From assembly GCF_030056705.1 (NCBI RefSeq), contig NZ_JASHIC010000029.1, positions 49,604-113,603 on the forward strand: a stretch of DNA of 64,000 nt, given 5' to 3'. This DNA comes from Flectobacillus longus (lineage in GTDB: Bacteria > Bacteroidota > Bacteroidia > Cytophagales > Spirosomataceae). Below, in pieces: positions 7,536 to 16,628 of this stretch. The notes under the pieces were generated by a model. It made no database searches, was not told the DNA's origin, and saw only the letters and a program-made list of their open reading frames with translations. A program made the position numbers and the translations under genes. Each line of letters starts with the position of its first letter. The first letter of the stretch is position 1.

Positions 7536-10091
7536 CTAAACAGTTTTGGCTAGACCCATCGCTGGGTCGGTAAAACTTGATTTACCTGTTTCAACATGAC
7601 CAGCGTATCTTCTCAAAAAGACTGAATCGTCTTTTACTTTCACTGAGAAATCATACCAATCGTAACTTTTGGCGAGATTGAGTACTAATTTTTGAGATTG
7701 TCCAGCATTAATATTTACGGTTTTTAAACCTGTTTCGTAAGATTCGTCGATTACCTCAACAGTAATATTAGCTTTTGAAATATTCTCTAAGCTCAATACA
7801 ACATTTCCAGTTAGGGTTTCGCTGGTAGAAGCCGACTCGTAGGTCAAACTTGTTTTTAATTTATCTGAAGCATTTCCTTTAAATGTCCTAAAAAAGCCAT
7901 TTGGAGCATACACATCCACAGCATATTGCCCTGATTCAGACTCAGATAATTTCCAAGTATCTTTCAGTTGGTCACCAGCTTTTACGGCATAATCTCTTGC
8001 CAGCATAGTCTCATAACCTAAAGGTTTTCCTTCGATATCTTTCTTCTGATATGGAATAGTGGAATAAGCTTTGAAAGGCGAACCTTTTGTCTTTTTCCCA
8101 AAAATGGTTGTCCCTGCCTTCATTTTAAGTTCAAAAGCTTCACCTTTTACCTGACCATCCACATATAATTCGTAAGGAATGGCACAGGCTGGTCGAATAC
8201 CTTTTTCTTGCTGAGGCATCCATTTTGCTACTTGAGGGTTTTGATTGATTGCGTCTTGCTCGGCTTCAGTAAGTACTTTATAGCCCGATGGCAGTTGCTT
8301 AAACTGCGCTTGGTGCACGGCTTGAATAAAGGGTTCTTTCTCTACAAAATTAGGGAGAGGAATATTTTCGCCATTATATGGTTGAAAAACAGAAGTCAAA
8401 TCACCACAAACGGTTCTACGCCATTCGGTGATATTGCTTTCATGAAGATTCTTTTTTGTTTTTTTAGAAACAAATTTTTCCAAAAACTGAATGACAGAAG
8501 TATGATCAAAAACCTCCGAACATACACGTCCGCCACGTGTCCAAGGAGAGGCAATCAAAAGTGGCACTCTAAAGCCCAAACCAATTGGTCCTTTGCGAAT
8601 ATCCTTGTAAGGACGTTGTTGTTCATGCTTAATATTTACTCGCTCTACTGAAGCATCAATGCCATGGGATACCTTTCCTGAATCTTGCTCCTGATGGTCG
8701 GGAGCAACATAAGGAGGAATATGGTCGAAATAGCCATCGTTTTCGTCATAAGCCAAAATAAAGATGGTTTTTTTCCATACCTCAGGATTTTTGGTCAAAA
8801 TATCCATCGCCTCTGACAAATACCAAGCACCATACCAAGGTGCGCCTGGGTGGTCTGAAAAGTTTTCAGGAGCTACCAACCACGATACAGTTGGCAAATT
8901 ATTGTTGTTGACATCTTCACGAAACTGATACAATACATCGCTTTGAGGAACAGCCATCTCGCGTTCTTTACCATCAAAGTCGTATTTCAAATGACTTAAT
9001 TTCCTGTAATTTGGGTCTTTTCTATTATTGGTAAAAGCACGCTGATGGATAGCTTTTTGGGTATCCGATAAATCCTTGTATTTATCAGGATGGTAGGCTA
9101 CTAAGTCAATTTTTACTTGTTCTAGCAAACCTTTTTTCCAATCTAGTTGTCTTTGAGTCTTTTTATATTCGGCACTAGAGGCATCTAAAGTTGGTAGTTT
9201 TTGCGATAAACTACTGATTTCCTCAGGCAAAACTTTTTCCATTTTTTGAATATATTCATAATATTCTGGAGCAAATTTCACTTTGTAATTCTCAAACCAT
9301 TCTATAGGGTTATCTGTAAAATTAGCAAGCCAAGCATCCTCCTCTCCTTCTAGTCCTGACGATAAACTGATTTCGTTTTGATAAATTTTCCATGGAATAT
9401 TGGCTTCTTGTAGTCTTTCAGGGAAAGTTTTCCATTTTGCCCATTTTTCATAATCGATATCTTCGTTTTTTACATTGGCTTTAGAATCAAATGAAGACTT
9501 TTCTCGAATTGTCCCAGTCCATAGATACAAACGATTGGGCGTTGTACCCGTCAAAGAAGAGCAGAAATTTTGGTCACATATAGTAAAGGCATCCGCCATG
9601 GCATAGTAAAACGGAATATCTTCACGATTATAATAGCCCAAAGTCAGAGGCATATCTTTATAATCTTTATTACCAGACTGCTTAGCTCCAAGCCATCCAT
9701 TATTTTTTCCGTTGTTGAGCGCATCAATTTGATTTTCCCACGAATGTGGCAAAGAACTCATCCATGTAGCTTTTGAATCTTTGAGGTTGAGTCGGAAAGG
9801 GGCATAAGTCTTGCCATCTTTTGTAGATTGTAACCATACTTTACGTTTGTTACCATCAGTCAAAGCACGAGGGTCATTGAACCCACGAACTCCTTGAAGT
9901 GTACCAAAACAGTGATCAAAGGAACGGTTTTCTTGCATCAAAATCACCACATGTTCGGCGTCCCAAAAAGAACTACCTTGCGCAGGGTTTATTTCCAATG
10001 CTCTTTGAATAGATTGAGGTAAAGCGCCAAAAAATCCAGCGCCACTAGCGAGAAAGGAGGCTTTTCGAATAAATTCTCTTCTTGATTCCAT
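7536..10091 (-). CDS. plcN: Phosphocholine-specific phospholipase C (Tat-exported)
   Basis: The protein is predicted to cleave phosphatidylcholine or sphingomyelin to diacylglycerol/ceramide and phosphocholine after Tat export. From the ATG at 10091 it has 851 residues and starts MESRREFIRKASF, a twin-arginine signal. The open frame extends to a TTG at 10148, but that would bury the Tat motif. The catalytic domain shows HVVILMQENRSFDHCFG, GTTPNRLYLWTG, LAYDENDGYFDHIPPY and ASPWTRGGRV, typical of the acid phosphatase/phospholipase C superfamily. The C-terminal ~230 residues contain two beta-rich repeats like those of this family. It is monocistronic between two hairpins. Phosphate scavenging is a plausible role, but no Pho box was seen. 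The symbol is by family resemblance. Confidence 0.88.
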   Translation of the reverse strand: MESRREFIRKASFLASGAGFFGALPQSIQRALEINPAQGSSFWDAEHVVILMQENRSFDHCFGTLQGVRGFNDPRALTDGNKRKVWLQSTKDGKTYAPFRLNLKDSKATWMSSLPHSWENQIDALNNGKNNGWLGAKQSGNKDYKDMPLTLGYYNREDIPFYYAMADAFTICDQNFCSSLTGTTPNRLYLWTGTIREKSSFDSKANVKNEDIDYEKWAKWKTFPERLQEANIPWKIYQNEISLSSGLEGEEDAWLANFTDNPIEWFENYKVKFAPEYYEYIQKMEKVLPEEISSLSQKLPTLDASSAEYKKTQRQLDWKKGLLEQVKIDLVAYHPDKYKDLSDTQKAIHQRAFTNNRKDPNYRKLSHLKYDFDGKEREMAVPQSDVLYQFREDVNNNNLPTVSWLVAPENFSDHPGAPWYGAWYLSEAMDILTKNPEVWKKTIFILAYDENDGYFDHIPPYVAPDHQEQDSGKVSHGIDASVERVNIKHEQQRPYKDIRKGPIGLGFRVPLLIASPWTRGGRVCSEVFDHTSVIQFLEKFVSKKTKKNLHESNITEWRRTVCGDLTSVFQPYNGENIPLPNFVEKEPFIQAVHQAQFKQLPSGYKVLTEAEQDAINQNPQVAKWMPQQEKGIRPACAIPYELYVDGQVKGEAFELKMKAGTTIFGKKTKGSPFKAYSTIPYQKKDIEGKPLGYETMLARDYAVKAGDQLKDTWKLSESESGQYAVDVYAPNGFFRTFKGNASDKLKTSLTYESASTSETLTGNVVLSLENISKANITVEVIDESYETGLKTVNINAGQSQKLVLNLAKSYDWYDFSVKVKDDSVFLRRYAGHVETGKSSFTDPAMGLAKTV

Positions 10092-10176
10092 AAGTTTTTG
10101 TTTCAATTGGGTAAGCATATTTAGTCTATAAGTATCGTTTGTGAACAATCAAATAGCTAAAGTGTCTATCAATTTC

Positions 10177-10224
10177 TAACTCCTGGACCACATTATTATC
10201 ATTTTCAATGTGGTACAGGAGTTA
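10177..10224 (-). terminator. Hairpin terminator downstream of PAS/GAF sensor
   Basis: TAACTCCTGGACCACATT (10177-10194) pairs with AATGTGGTACAGGAGTTA (10207-10224), 17 of 18 positions. It sits just downstream of the minus-strand sensor gene and upstream of the phospholipase gene, insulating the two. Confidence 0.75.
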
Positions 10225-10270
10225 AAATACAAAACAAATTTAAAACAAGAAGGTTATCGTTATGATAAAT

Positions 10271-13201
10271 TTATGATACCATTAAATTATTTGGAAAACC
10301 TTTGGGCTCTGCCGACAATGGCGAAGCCTTTTTAACAATATCATGAATCACAACATCCAATTCACGAGCCGACACGTCTACCCATGATAGTAATTCTGTA
10401 GAAGGTAAAGCACCTTGTGTATCGTGCATTAGCAAATCAACTGCTCCCAAAATACGTGCTAAAGGAGCTCGAACGCCATGTGACTGCATCCACGCAATTT
10501 CACGGAGCTTTTTATTTTGTTCTTCGATGGCACGTACATATTTTGTATTTTCGGTAATGTCCTTTGAAAAACACGACACACCAACGATTTCATTGTCACG
10601 ATAAATAGGGTATAAATTGATTTCTGAAATTTCAATCTCGCCTTTGAGTGGATTGAAACTAGACACAACCTCAAAAAAAGACTCGCCTGCCAAAGCTCTT
10701 TGATACAAAGAATCCCATAGCTTTATTTCTTCGGGCGACCATTTCTCATTAAGTGCTAAAGAACCTACTTGTGGCTCTTCGTCTAATTTATCAGATATTC
10801 TTCGAGCAAAAATAGAATTGAAAGTAACCAATCTTTTTTCGGTATCAATCGACCATATATAATTGTCGGTGTTATTAATCAACAGCTCCAAATTAGACTT
10901 CATTACTTCTATCTTATTTTCTTGCTCCTTGAGTGTCGTTATATCCCTATACGACACAGCCATACCATCATTGAGAGGATTACAACTTACCGAAAGCCAT
11001 TTTTTCGAATGCTCTTCGTAGTCAATAAAAGAATACTCACGATTTTCGTCCTGTGCCACTACGTGTTGCATAAAAAATGGATGGTACGGATGAATATTAA
11101 AAACCTCCCAAAGGTACATTCCCATTTGTGCTTGTGAGTCTATATCAAAGAGTTGCTCTGCGGCTTTATTTGCATATTGAATCCGCCATTGGTCATTTAC
11201 AATAAAATATCCATCTGTAATACTTGATAGAATTCTGCCACTATTTTCTGCCTCAAGAAGATATTGTCTTTTGGCCGATTGTTCTTGCGTAATATCCTTG
11301 CCAATCAAGTAAGCTAATTCGCTATTGGGTTCGTAGGTGGAGCTCCACTCTATCCAACGAATACTTCCATCTTTGGCTACACATCGATTGGTAAAAGTAG
11401 CGCTTGCATTTTTATCAAACATCAAATCCAAATCAAACCTTGCTGCGCCTAAATCCTCTGGATGAACTACTTGTAAAAATGGTTTTGCATAAAAATCTTC
11501 CTTCAGATACCCTAATTCTTTACAAAAACGAGGATTTACTTTAATAAAACAACCGTCTCTACCGATTGTACAGATGTAATTGTTAGAATAATTGAATACA
11601 TTATCCCAATCTTTTAACGCATTTAATTTGACAATTTTTAGTCCTAATATATCTGCTACACTTTTACAAAATGACGTATGACGTTTGTTGATGAGGGTTG
11701 CATCTTGTGTACAAAGAGACAAAATACCCACAACTTTATGCTTGCTTTTGAGCGGCAACACAAAGGAATTACAATCAATAGTTTTTCCGTGGATTATTTC
11801 ACGCATCTGCTTGCCACGCATAGCTTGTCCATGACGAAACACCTGTACTTCCCAATCGTCGGCAGAATGTTCTAAACGAATAGATGGTGCTAGCGATAAA
11901 GTTTCTTTGAAGTTATGCGTACCATAACTTACGTTTTTGAGGTATTTATCTGCTCCATCTACCACCCACAAGAGTGCCGTTTGATAACCTGCTAGCTCAC
12001 AAACACGTTTTAACACCATCTCAAAAGGTTCATTGAAGGTTTGAGATTGTCCTAAAAGCCTGTGTATTTCATTGAGGCACAGAGTTTCTTGATTTTTTTG
12101 GTAATTATCAGTGATGTCCAACAGCGTAGCCAAATGATACCCACCTATTAGTTTTCTATGCAACTGATAACTTGCAATGAGTTGATTATTTTCAAAATCT
12201 CTGATTTTGGTAATCCCTTTTGCTTGATTATTATCTCGGAAAGTTTGCCAGATTTGACTAAGTGATTTCTTTAGACCATAAGTCATTAAAGGCTGGATTT
12301 TAGAACCAATCAGTTGATTATTATAAGCTCTGAATAGTTTTACAGCCGAGCGATTAGCGTCAATGATTTGCCCTTCGTCATCAAAAACCAAGATAGCTTC
12401 TTGAGTTTTGTCAAAAATAGTTTCAAACTGAAAAAGGGAAGTGCGTTCTCGTTCTCGAGATTCGATGAGTTGTGTGATATTGGTAAAAATCACCAAAGAA
12501 GCAGGGTAGTCATCAACAATGATATTATATGCCGAAAACTCAACATGGAGAATCTGAGTATTGGGCAAACACCATCTTACTACTGTTCGCTCTCCTGTAC
12601 GCAAAGCCATATTTGACTCCATTCGCTCCATATCATCAGGATGACATAGCTCTGTAATTTTTCTTTGCTTTAGCCAGTCTTCATCTGCTAAGATGGTGTC
12701 TTTGGTAGCCTGATTCACCATCACAATTTGATTAGTGTAGGCACAAGTCACCATCATAGGTATTGTTGAGCTAGCAAACAAGTTATGATAAAGATCTACG
12801 TACTTCGATAGTTTTTGTTTGCATTCTTTTCTTTTTTCATAAAAAGTCAACACACGCTCTATCCAATCCGTAGAAAGCTGGGTATCTAGCAAATAATCTT
12901 CATATTTAATCTCATTTTGAGATTTGAGTTCGTTTTTCTTGTCTTTGGGAAGTATTAAAATAATGTAGAGAGAAGATGACTGCTGGCGGTAGTCGTTGTA
13001 AAGCTGAATATCTGAAGACGTAAAACTAGGTAGGTAATAAAAGACAATCGGACGTATATGGGAAGACTCTAGTTGGGTAATTTCTTCTGTCTGAAGATGC
13101 TCATAGTCAGTACAGAGTTCCTGAAGGCACTCAGTGAGGGATTTGGGTATGTCTCGTACTGAATTAGTGGCGGTAAAATTTTTGAATGAATAAAGCAACA
13201 T
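10271..13201 (-). CDS. Multi-PAS/GAF sensor protein with DHp helix but no ATPase domain
   Basis: This 976-residue cytoplasmic sensor has no membrane segment. The order seen is an N-terminal region (about 1-130) with the feel of a degenerate receiver, a PAS (~139-250), a second PAS (~260-370), a GAF (~378-520), then three PAS/PAC units (~525-650, 655-770, 775-900). PAC-like ends such as YLIGKDITQEQ and GVSCFSKDITENTKY are visible. It ends with a short histidine phospho-acceptor segment, MQSHGVRAPLARILG, with His908. Only about 68 residues follow that histidine, and the N, G1 and G2 boxes of HATPase_c are absent. Just 122 nt separate the stop from the 7536 ORF, leaving no room for a frameshifted catalytic domain. 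It may be phosphorylated by another kinase, or be a decayed kinase. Confidence 0.8.
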   Translation of the reverse strand: MLLYSFKNFTATNSVRDIPKSLTECLQELCTDYEHLQTEEITQLESSHIRPIVFYYLPSFTSSDIQLYNDYRQQSSSLYIILILPKDKKNELKSQNEIKYEDYLLDTQLSTDWIERVLTFYEKRKECKQKLSKYVDLYHNLFASSTIPMMVTCAYTNQIVMVNQATKDTILADEDWLKQRKITELCHPDDMERMESNMALRTGERTVVRWCLPNTQILHVEFSAYNIIVDDYPASLVIFTNITQLIESRERERTSLFQFETIFDKTQEAILVFDDEGQIIDANRSAVKLFRAYNNQLIGSKIQPLMTYGLKKSLSQIWQTFRDNNQAKGITKIRDFENNQLIASYQLHRKLIGGYHLATLLDITDNYQKNQETLCLNEIHRLLGQSQTFNEPFEMVLKRVCELAGYQTALLWVVDGADKYLKNVSYGTHNFKETLSLAPSIRLEHSADDWEVQVFRHGQAMRGKQMREIIHGKTIDCNSFVLPLKSKHKVVGILSLCTQDATLINKRHTSFCKSVADILGLKIVKLNALKDWDNVFNYSNNYICTIGRDGCFIKVNPRFCKELGYLKEDFYAKPFLQVVHPEDLGAARFDLDLMFDKNASATFTNRCVAKDGSIRWIEWSSTYEPNSELAYLIGKDITQEQSAKRQYLLEAENSGRILSSITDGYFIVNDQWRIQYANKAAEQLFDIDSQAQMGMYLWEVFNIHPYHPFFMQHVVAQDENREYSFIDYEEHSKKWLSVSCNPLNDGMAVSYRDITTLKEQENKIEVMKSNLELLINNTDNYIWSIDTEKRLVTFNSIFARRISDKLDEEPQVGSLALNEKWSPEEIKLWDSLYQRALAGESFFEVVSSFNPLKGEIEISEINLYPIYRDNEIVGVSCFSKDITENTKYVRAIEEQNKKLREIAWMQSHGVRAPLARILGAVDLLMHDTQGALPSTELLSWVDVSARELDVVIHDIVKKASPLSAEPKGFPNNLMVS

Positions 13202-13705
13202 AAGGATTCACAATTATTAGAGATTAGCAAGGATGCCATTTTTATATAATTTCAAGTAACAATAATGCTCGATGTAAATATAGAAAAATATGCCATCACG
13301 ACAAAGCTTTCTTCAAATATTTAGGAATTTCGTCTTGTAGCTAAAAATATCCGCATTTAATTAATCTATCATAACAAAAATACGGCCCAAAAAACACTCA
13401 AATTACTGACTATCAAGCATTCATTAGCTCCGTCATTTTATTATTTTATCTAAATTAAAAAAACAAATACCACAACCCTACAACAACGGGCAGACGATTG
13501 ATACCGAGAGTTGTTCCAAGAAATAAGGAGATATAAGTCAGGTAGGTGATCTCAATAACTCATTTTACACTTCACTAATGGTAATAAATTGATGTACCTA
13601 CAAATAAAATACCCATTTGATTATCGAATTTTTTAATTTTGAGTCGCATAAAAATTATGCCCAGTGCATCGCTGGAATCAATGATTAATTATACAATTTA
13701 GTACC
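13202..13705. other. Intergenic region without recognised feature
   Basis: These 504 bases separate two divergent genes. They are AT-rich, contain no plausible ORF, RNA gene or clear hairpin, and presumably hold promoters for both sides, but I could not pick a convincing TAnnTTTG box. Confidence 0.5.
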
Positions 13706-14107
13706 ATGAAAGGTGTAGAAATAGTAAAAGCATACTACAATTGCTTTAATCAAAAGGATTGGCAAGGAATGTTAGACTTGCTTGATGAGAATATTCGCCA
13801 CGAAAGTAACCAAGGCGATGTTCGTGTGGGAAAGGATAAATTCAGAATATTTCTTCAAAAAATGGATGACAGTTATGAAGAAACCCTTACTGAAATGGTA
13901 TTTCTTGCTGAAGAAACAGGCACACGGGTAGCCGTAGAATTTGTAGTAAATGGCATTTACAAAAAAGGAGAAGAAGGTCTTCCTGAAGCACACGGACAAA
14001 CATATATATTGCCCGCTGGTGCTTTTTTGGAAGTGAAAGATGGAAAAATCACACGTGTAACTACTTATTATAATCTTACTCTTTGGATTGAATTAGTATC
14101 AAAGTAA
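13706..14107 (+). CDS. SnoaL-like / ketosteroid-isomerase-related NTF2-fold protein
   Basis: This 133-residue protein has the NTF2-like pattern: an N-terminal helix (VEIVKAYYNCFNQKDWQGMLDLLDENIRHESNQGD), a middle FVVNGIYKKG strand, and a C-terminal FLEVKDGKITRVTTYYNL strand pair. Members are small isomerases, hydratases or binding proteins with a conical pocket, and the substrate here is not predictable. The stop codon is 1 nt before the start of a GNAT-like gene, so the two are almost certainly co-transcribed. A nitrilase-type amidase follows after 0.44 kb and may belong to the same unit. Confidence 0.8.
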   Translation: MKGVEIVKAYYNCFNQKDWQGMLDLLDENIRHESNQGDVRVGKDKFRIFLQKMDDSYEETLTEMVFLAEETGTRVAVEFVVNGIYKKGEEGLPEAHGQTYILPAGAFLEVKDGKITRVTTYYNLTLWIELVSK

Positions 14108-14108
14108 C

Positions 14109-14702
14109 ATGGAATTTATCAAAAAAGTAGGTAAAGAAATCGAAAGTGTTTTTGAGGATTTGGCTCAGCTCCGAATCGAGGTTTTCCACGATTATCCTTA
14201 TCTATACGAAGGTACTTTAGCGTATGAATTAGAATACTTAAAAACCTATGCCAATTCGGAAAAAGGTTTTCTATTTGCCGTTTATGACCAAGGTCAAATG
14301 GTTGGAGCTACTACTGCGATTCCCTTGAAAGATGAAACAGAGGAAGTTCAGCTACCATTTATAAAAGAAGGTTTTAATTTGGCTGACATTTTTTATTTTG
14401 GTGAAAGTATTTTGTTGAAATCTTACAGAGGTATGGGATTAGGTCATCGTTTTTTTGACGAAAGAGAGATTTATGCCAAAGCAAACGGCTTTAAAATTAC
14501 CGCTTTCTGTTCGGTCGACCGTGGAGAAAACCACCCTCTAAAACCGTCAGAATATCGTCCAAATGATATTTTTTGGAGTAAAAGAGGCTACATTCCGCAA
14601 CCTCATCTAGTTTGTGAGATGAGTTGGTTAGATATTGGCGAAATATACAGTACTCCAAAACCTCTAAGATTTTGGCTTAAGTACCAAGATGTTATTAGTT
14701 AA
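14109..14702 (+). CDS. GNAT-family N-acetyltransferase-like protein
   Basis: The 197-residue protein shows the GNAT core: an N-terminal helix around QLRIEVFHDYPYLYEG, then FLFAVYDQGQMVGATTAIPL, and an acetyl-CoA loop-like ILLKSYRGMGLGHRFFDEREIYAKANGF, where RGMGLG fits the (Q/R)xxGxG/A motif. It probably transfers an acyl group to an amine, with unknown acceptor. It is tightly coupled to the SnoaL-like gene (1-nt gap) and precedes a carbon-nitrogen hydrolase, so an acetyltransferase/amidase pair acting on one small molecule is conceivable. That is context inference only. Confidence 0.8.
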   Translation: MEFIKKVGKEIESVFEDLAQLRIEVFHDYPYLYEGTLAYELEYLKTYANSEKGFLFAVYDQGQMVGATTAIPLKDETEEVQLPFIKEGFNLADIFYFGESILLKSYRGMGLGHRFFDEREIYAKANGFKITAFCSVDRGENHPLKPSEYRPNDIFWSKRGYIPQPHLVCEMSWLDIGEIYSTPKPLRFWLKYQDVIS

Positions 14703-14777
14703 TCGTATATTGGTTATTTGAGAACACTCATAATCAGAAGGTTACTAACAAATTGTGTCTCGATCTTTTTTGATACA

Positions 14778-15090
14778 TAAGTAATCGTGCAATATAGGCA
14801 CTATCTTGTATTCCTTTGTAAAAGCCCCGTAGGAACGGCAGAAAGTCAAAATCTTGAAGTCTGTCGCACCTAAGGAGCTGATGAAAAGATTGGTTTCTGA
14901 AAAAAACCTAATCAACAGACATAGCTAAGTTCTATAATTGATAAGTTTTATTTTGCGTTAATACGTTTTAGGCTATGAGCTGTAGGCATTAGGCAAAATG
15001 TATTAAAGATTTCATTAAAAACACTTTTGAACATTCTGCTTACGACATCCTAGAGCGGGTAAAATTAAATTGATTTTGCCCACTAACATA
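14778..15090. repeat. Composite MITE-like element, copy C
   Basis: The left end TAAGTAATCGTGCAATATAG (14778-14797) is opposed by a right end whose reverse complement (from 15090) reads TATGTTAGTGGGCAAAATC, matching the alternative end type seen in copies at 16040 and 37357. The interior carries a degenerate hairpin with arms GCCCCGTAGGAACGGCAGA (14824-14842) and TCTGTCGCACCTAAGGAGC (14860-14878), also found near 31079. A TTAGGCTATGAGCTGTAGGC segment (from 14968) resembles parts of the 33889 and 37357 copies. It occupies most of the spacer between the GNAT-like gene and the nitrilase. Confidence 0.55.
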
Positions 15091-15142
15091 GAAGCCTTTA
15101 ACGGTTATCATCAACAAACATTGACATTTTAATCCATTCGGT

Positions 15143-16042
15143 ATGAAAGTTCGTGTGGCAACAGCACAGTATCCCATTACGCAGCATAGCTCGTTTGATG
15201 CGTGGGCAAACCATGTTCATGAATGGGTTGCAGAAGCTACTTCTCAAGATGCCCAACTGTTAGTTTTTCCTGAATATGGCGCCATGGAATTGACGAGCAT
15301 TTTGCCAGCTAATTTACAATCCTCACTTCAGGGGCAAGTAATTGAGTTAAGTAATTTGCAAGAAAAATTCATTGATGTTTGGACTACCGCAGCCCAACAA
15401 AATCATGTAACCATAGTAGCACCAAGTTTACCTATCATTGTTAATGGGCGTCCTGTAAATAGGGCTATGGTGTTTTCGCAAAAAGGCTATGTGGGATATC
15501 AAGATAAGTTTTTTATGACTCGTTTTGAAAACGAAGAATGGGGAATTTCAAGTGGAGAAAAAGTCCTTACTGTATTTGAAGCTGCTTGGGGAAAATTTGG
15601 TATCCAGATTTGTTACGATGTAGAGTTCCCTATTGGTAGTCAATTACTTGCTTCCGAAGGCGCACAATTAATTGTAGCCCCAAGCTGTACCGAAACCATA
15701 AGAGGCGCTACTAGGGTTCATATAGGGGCAAGAGCTAGAGCCTTAGAAAATCAAATTTATACCGCTGTAGCTCAGACTGTTGGAAATGCCCTTTGGTCGC
15801 CAGCAGTAGACATTAATTATGGTTATGCAGCTTTTTATTCAACCCCTGATAAGAATTTGCCAGAGGAAGGAATCATTTCTATGGGCGAAACACAAAAACC
15901 AACATGGCATTATCAATCCTTAGATTTTGATTTGTTGGAACAAGTAAGAGCTGATGGACAGGTTTTTAATTTTAGAGATCAGCAAGGTATTGCTACTAAA
16001 CTTTTGTATCATAAAATAGACCTCAAAAAAGTTCAAGTCTAA
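15143..16042 (+). CDS. Carbon-nitrogen hydrolase (nitrilase-superfamily amidase)
   Basis: This cytoplasmic 299-residue enzyme is predicted to hydrolyse an amide or related C-N bond. The catalytic triad of the superfamily is readable: Glu44 in VFPEYGAMEL, Lys122 in GYQDKFFMTRFE, and Cys157 in GIQICYDVEFP. The length is typical. Relatives annotated as amidases or omega-amidase-like enzymes occur beside GNAT genes, as here. The stop codon TAA (16040-16042) is also the first three bases of a repeat element, so the natural C-terminus may have been set by an insertion; the protein still has the expected length. The substrate is unknown. Confidence 0.85.
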   Translation: MKVRVATAQYPITQHSSFDAWANHVHEWVAEATSQDAQLLVFPEYGAMELTSILPANLQSSLQGQVIELSNLQEKFIDVWTTAAQQNHVTIVAPSLPIIVNGRPVNRAMVFSQKGYVGYQDKFFMTRFENEEWGISSGEKVLTVFEAAWGKFGIQICYDVEFPIGSQLLASEGAQLIVAPSCTETIRGATRVHIGARARALENQIYTAVAQTVGNALWSPAVDINYGYAAFYSTPDKNLPEEGIISMGETQKPTWHYQSLDFDLLEQVRADGQVFNFRDQQGIATKLLYHKIDLKKVQV

Positions 16043-16222
16043 GTAATCGTGCAGAATAAGATTTAAGTTATGTGTTTAGGCACAAGGCAACAGGCACAAG
16101 GCACAGAGTGTTAAAATGTTTTTTATTACCCACAACCATGCTTTTTCCCAAAAACCACCGCCGAAAGCTGTTAACTGAAAGCCCCAAGCATAATCTTAAA
16201 TTTTATTTTGCCTACTAACTTA
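16040..16222. repeat. MITE-like element, copy D (provides nitrilase stop codon)
   Basis: This 183-bp segment has imperfect terminal inverted repeats. The left end is TAAGTAATCGTGCAGAATAA; the reverse complement of the right end is TAAGTTAGTAGGCAAAATAA. Over 28 positions about 20 match, ending in a shared ATTTAAG. Both outer ends are TA, consistent with TA target duplication. The interior (aggcacaaggcaacaggcac) matches copy A. The first three bases serve as the TAA stop of the upstream amidase gene. Confidence 0.7.
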
Positions 16223-16628
16223 AGTATATTCTTCTTAAAGAGAAGAGTAAAAATACTCATAAACCTTTACTCTTTTCTTTAATTCTATCTCCATATTCTG
16301 TCTTTCATCCTTAAAAACTGACAAAGATCACCCCTAATACTAGGGATTTTACACTTTTTGTGTAACTTAATAACTTTAGTCATTTGATTTTAGTCACCAA
16401 AAATCTAACTTGCCATCGCCTTCAACATCATGATTATTGCCTCCTAAATAGTACGCTACTAAAAGTAGAAATTAAGTCTCCTATAAATTGCTTAAAGCAA
16501 GATGAAGACCATAAAAATGTATGGTAAAATAACCACCTCAACCCTAGCTCTTTTAAAGATGTTTTTCCGCTAAAAAACTGGCGGAGGTCAGGAATTATTT
16601 GCTAACCATTAAAGCACACTAACAAACT
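16223..16628. other. Leader region of hybrid kinase with hairpin
   Basis: This is the non-coding stretch before the hybrid histidine kinase. It holds the inverted repeat AAGAGTAAA (16243-16251) / TTTACTCTT (16266-16274) followed by TTCTTT, a probable terminator for the upstream plus-strand unit. The remaining ~350 nt contain no ORF I would defend (a 22-codon ATG frame near 16502 has no support). The kinase promoter must lie here but is not identifiable by eye. Confidence 0.45.

Noticed and set aside
8208..8651. 147-codon ORF on the plus strand within phospholipase C
   Set aside because: It lies entirely antisense to a strongly supported gene, and its predicted protein has no recognisable motif.
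10149..10270. Frameshifted ATPase domain after the PAS/GAF sensor
   Set aside because: Only 122 nt lie between the genes, and they contain a hairpin terminator, so no catalytic domain can be hidden there.
16502..16570. Possible 22-codon leader peptide before the hybrid kinase
   Set aside because: It has an ATG and a stop, but no ribosome-binding or attenuator structure, and its composition is no better than background.
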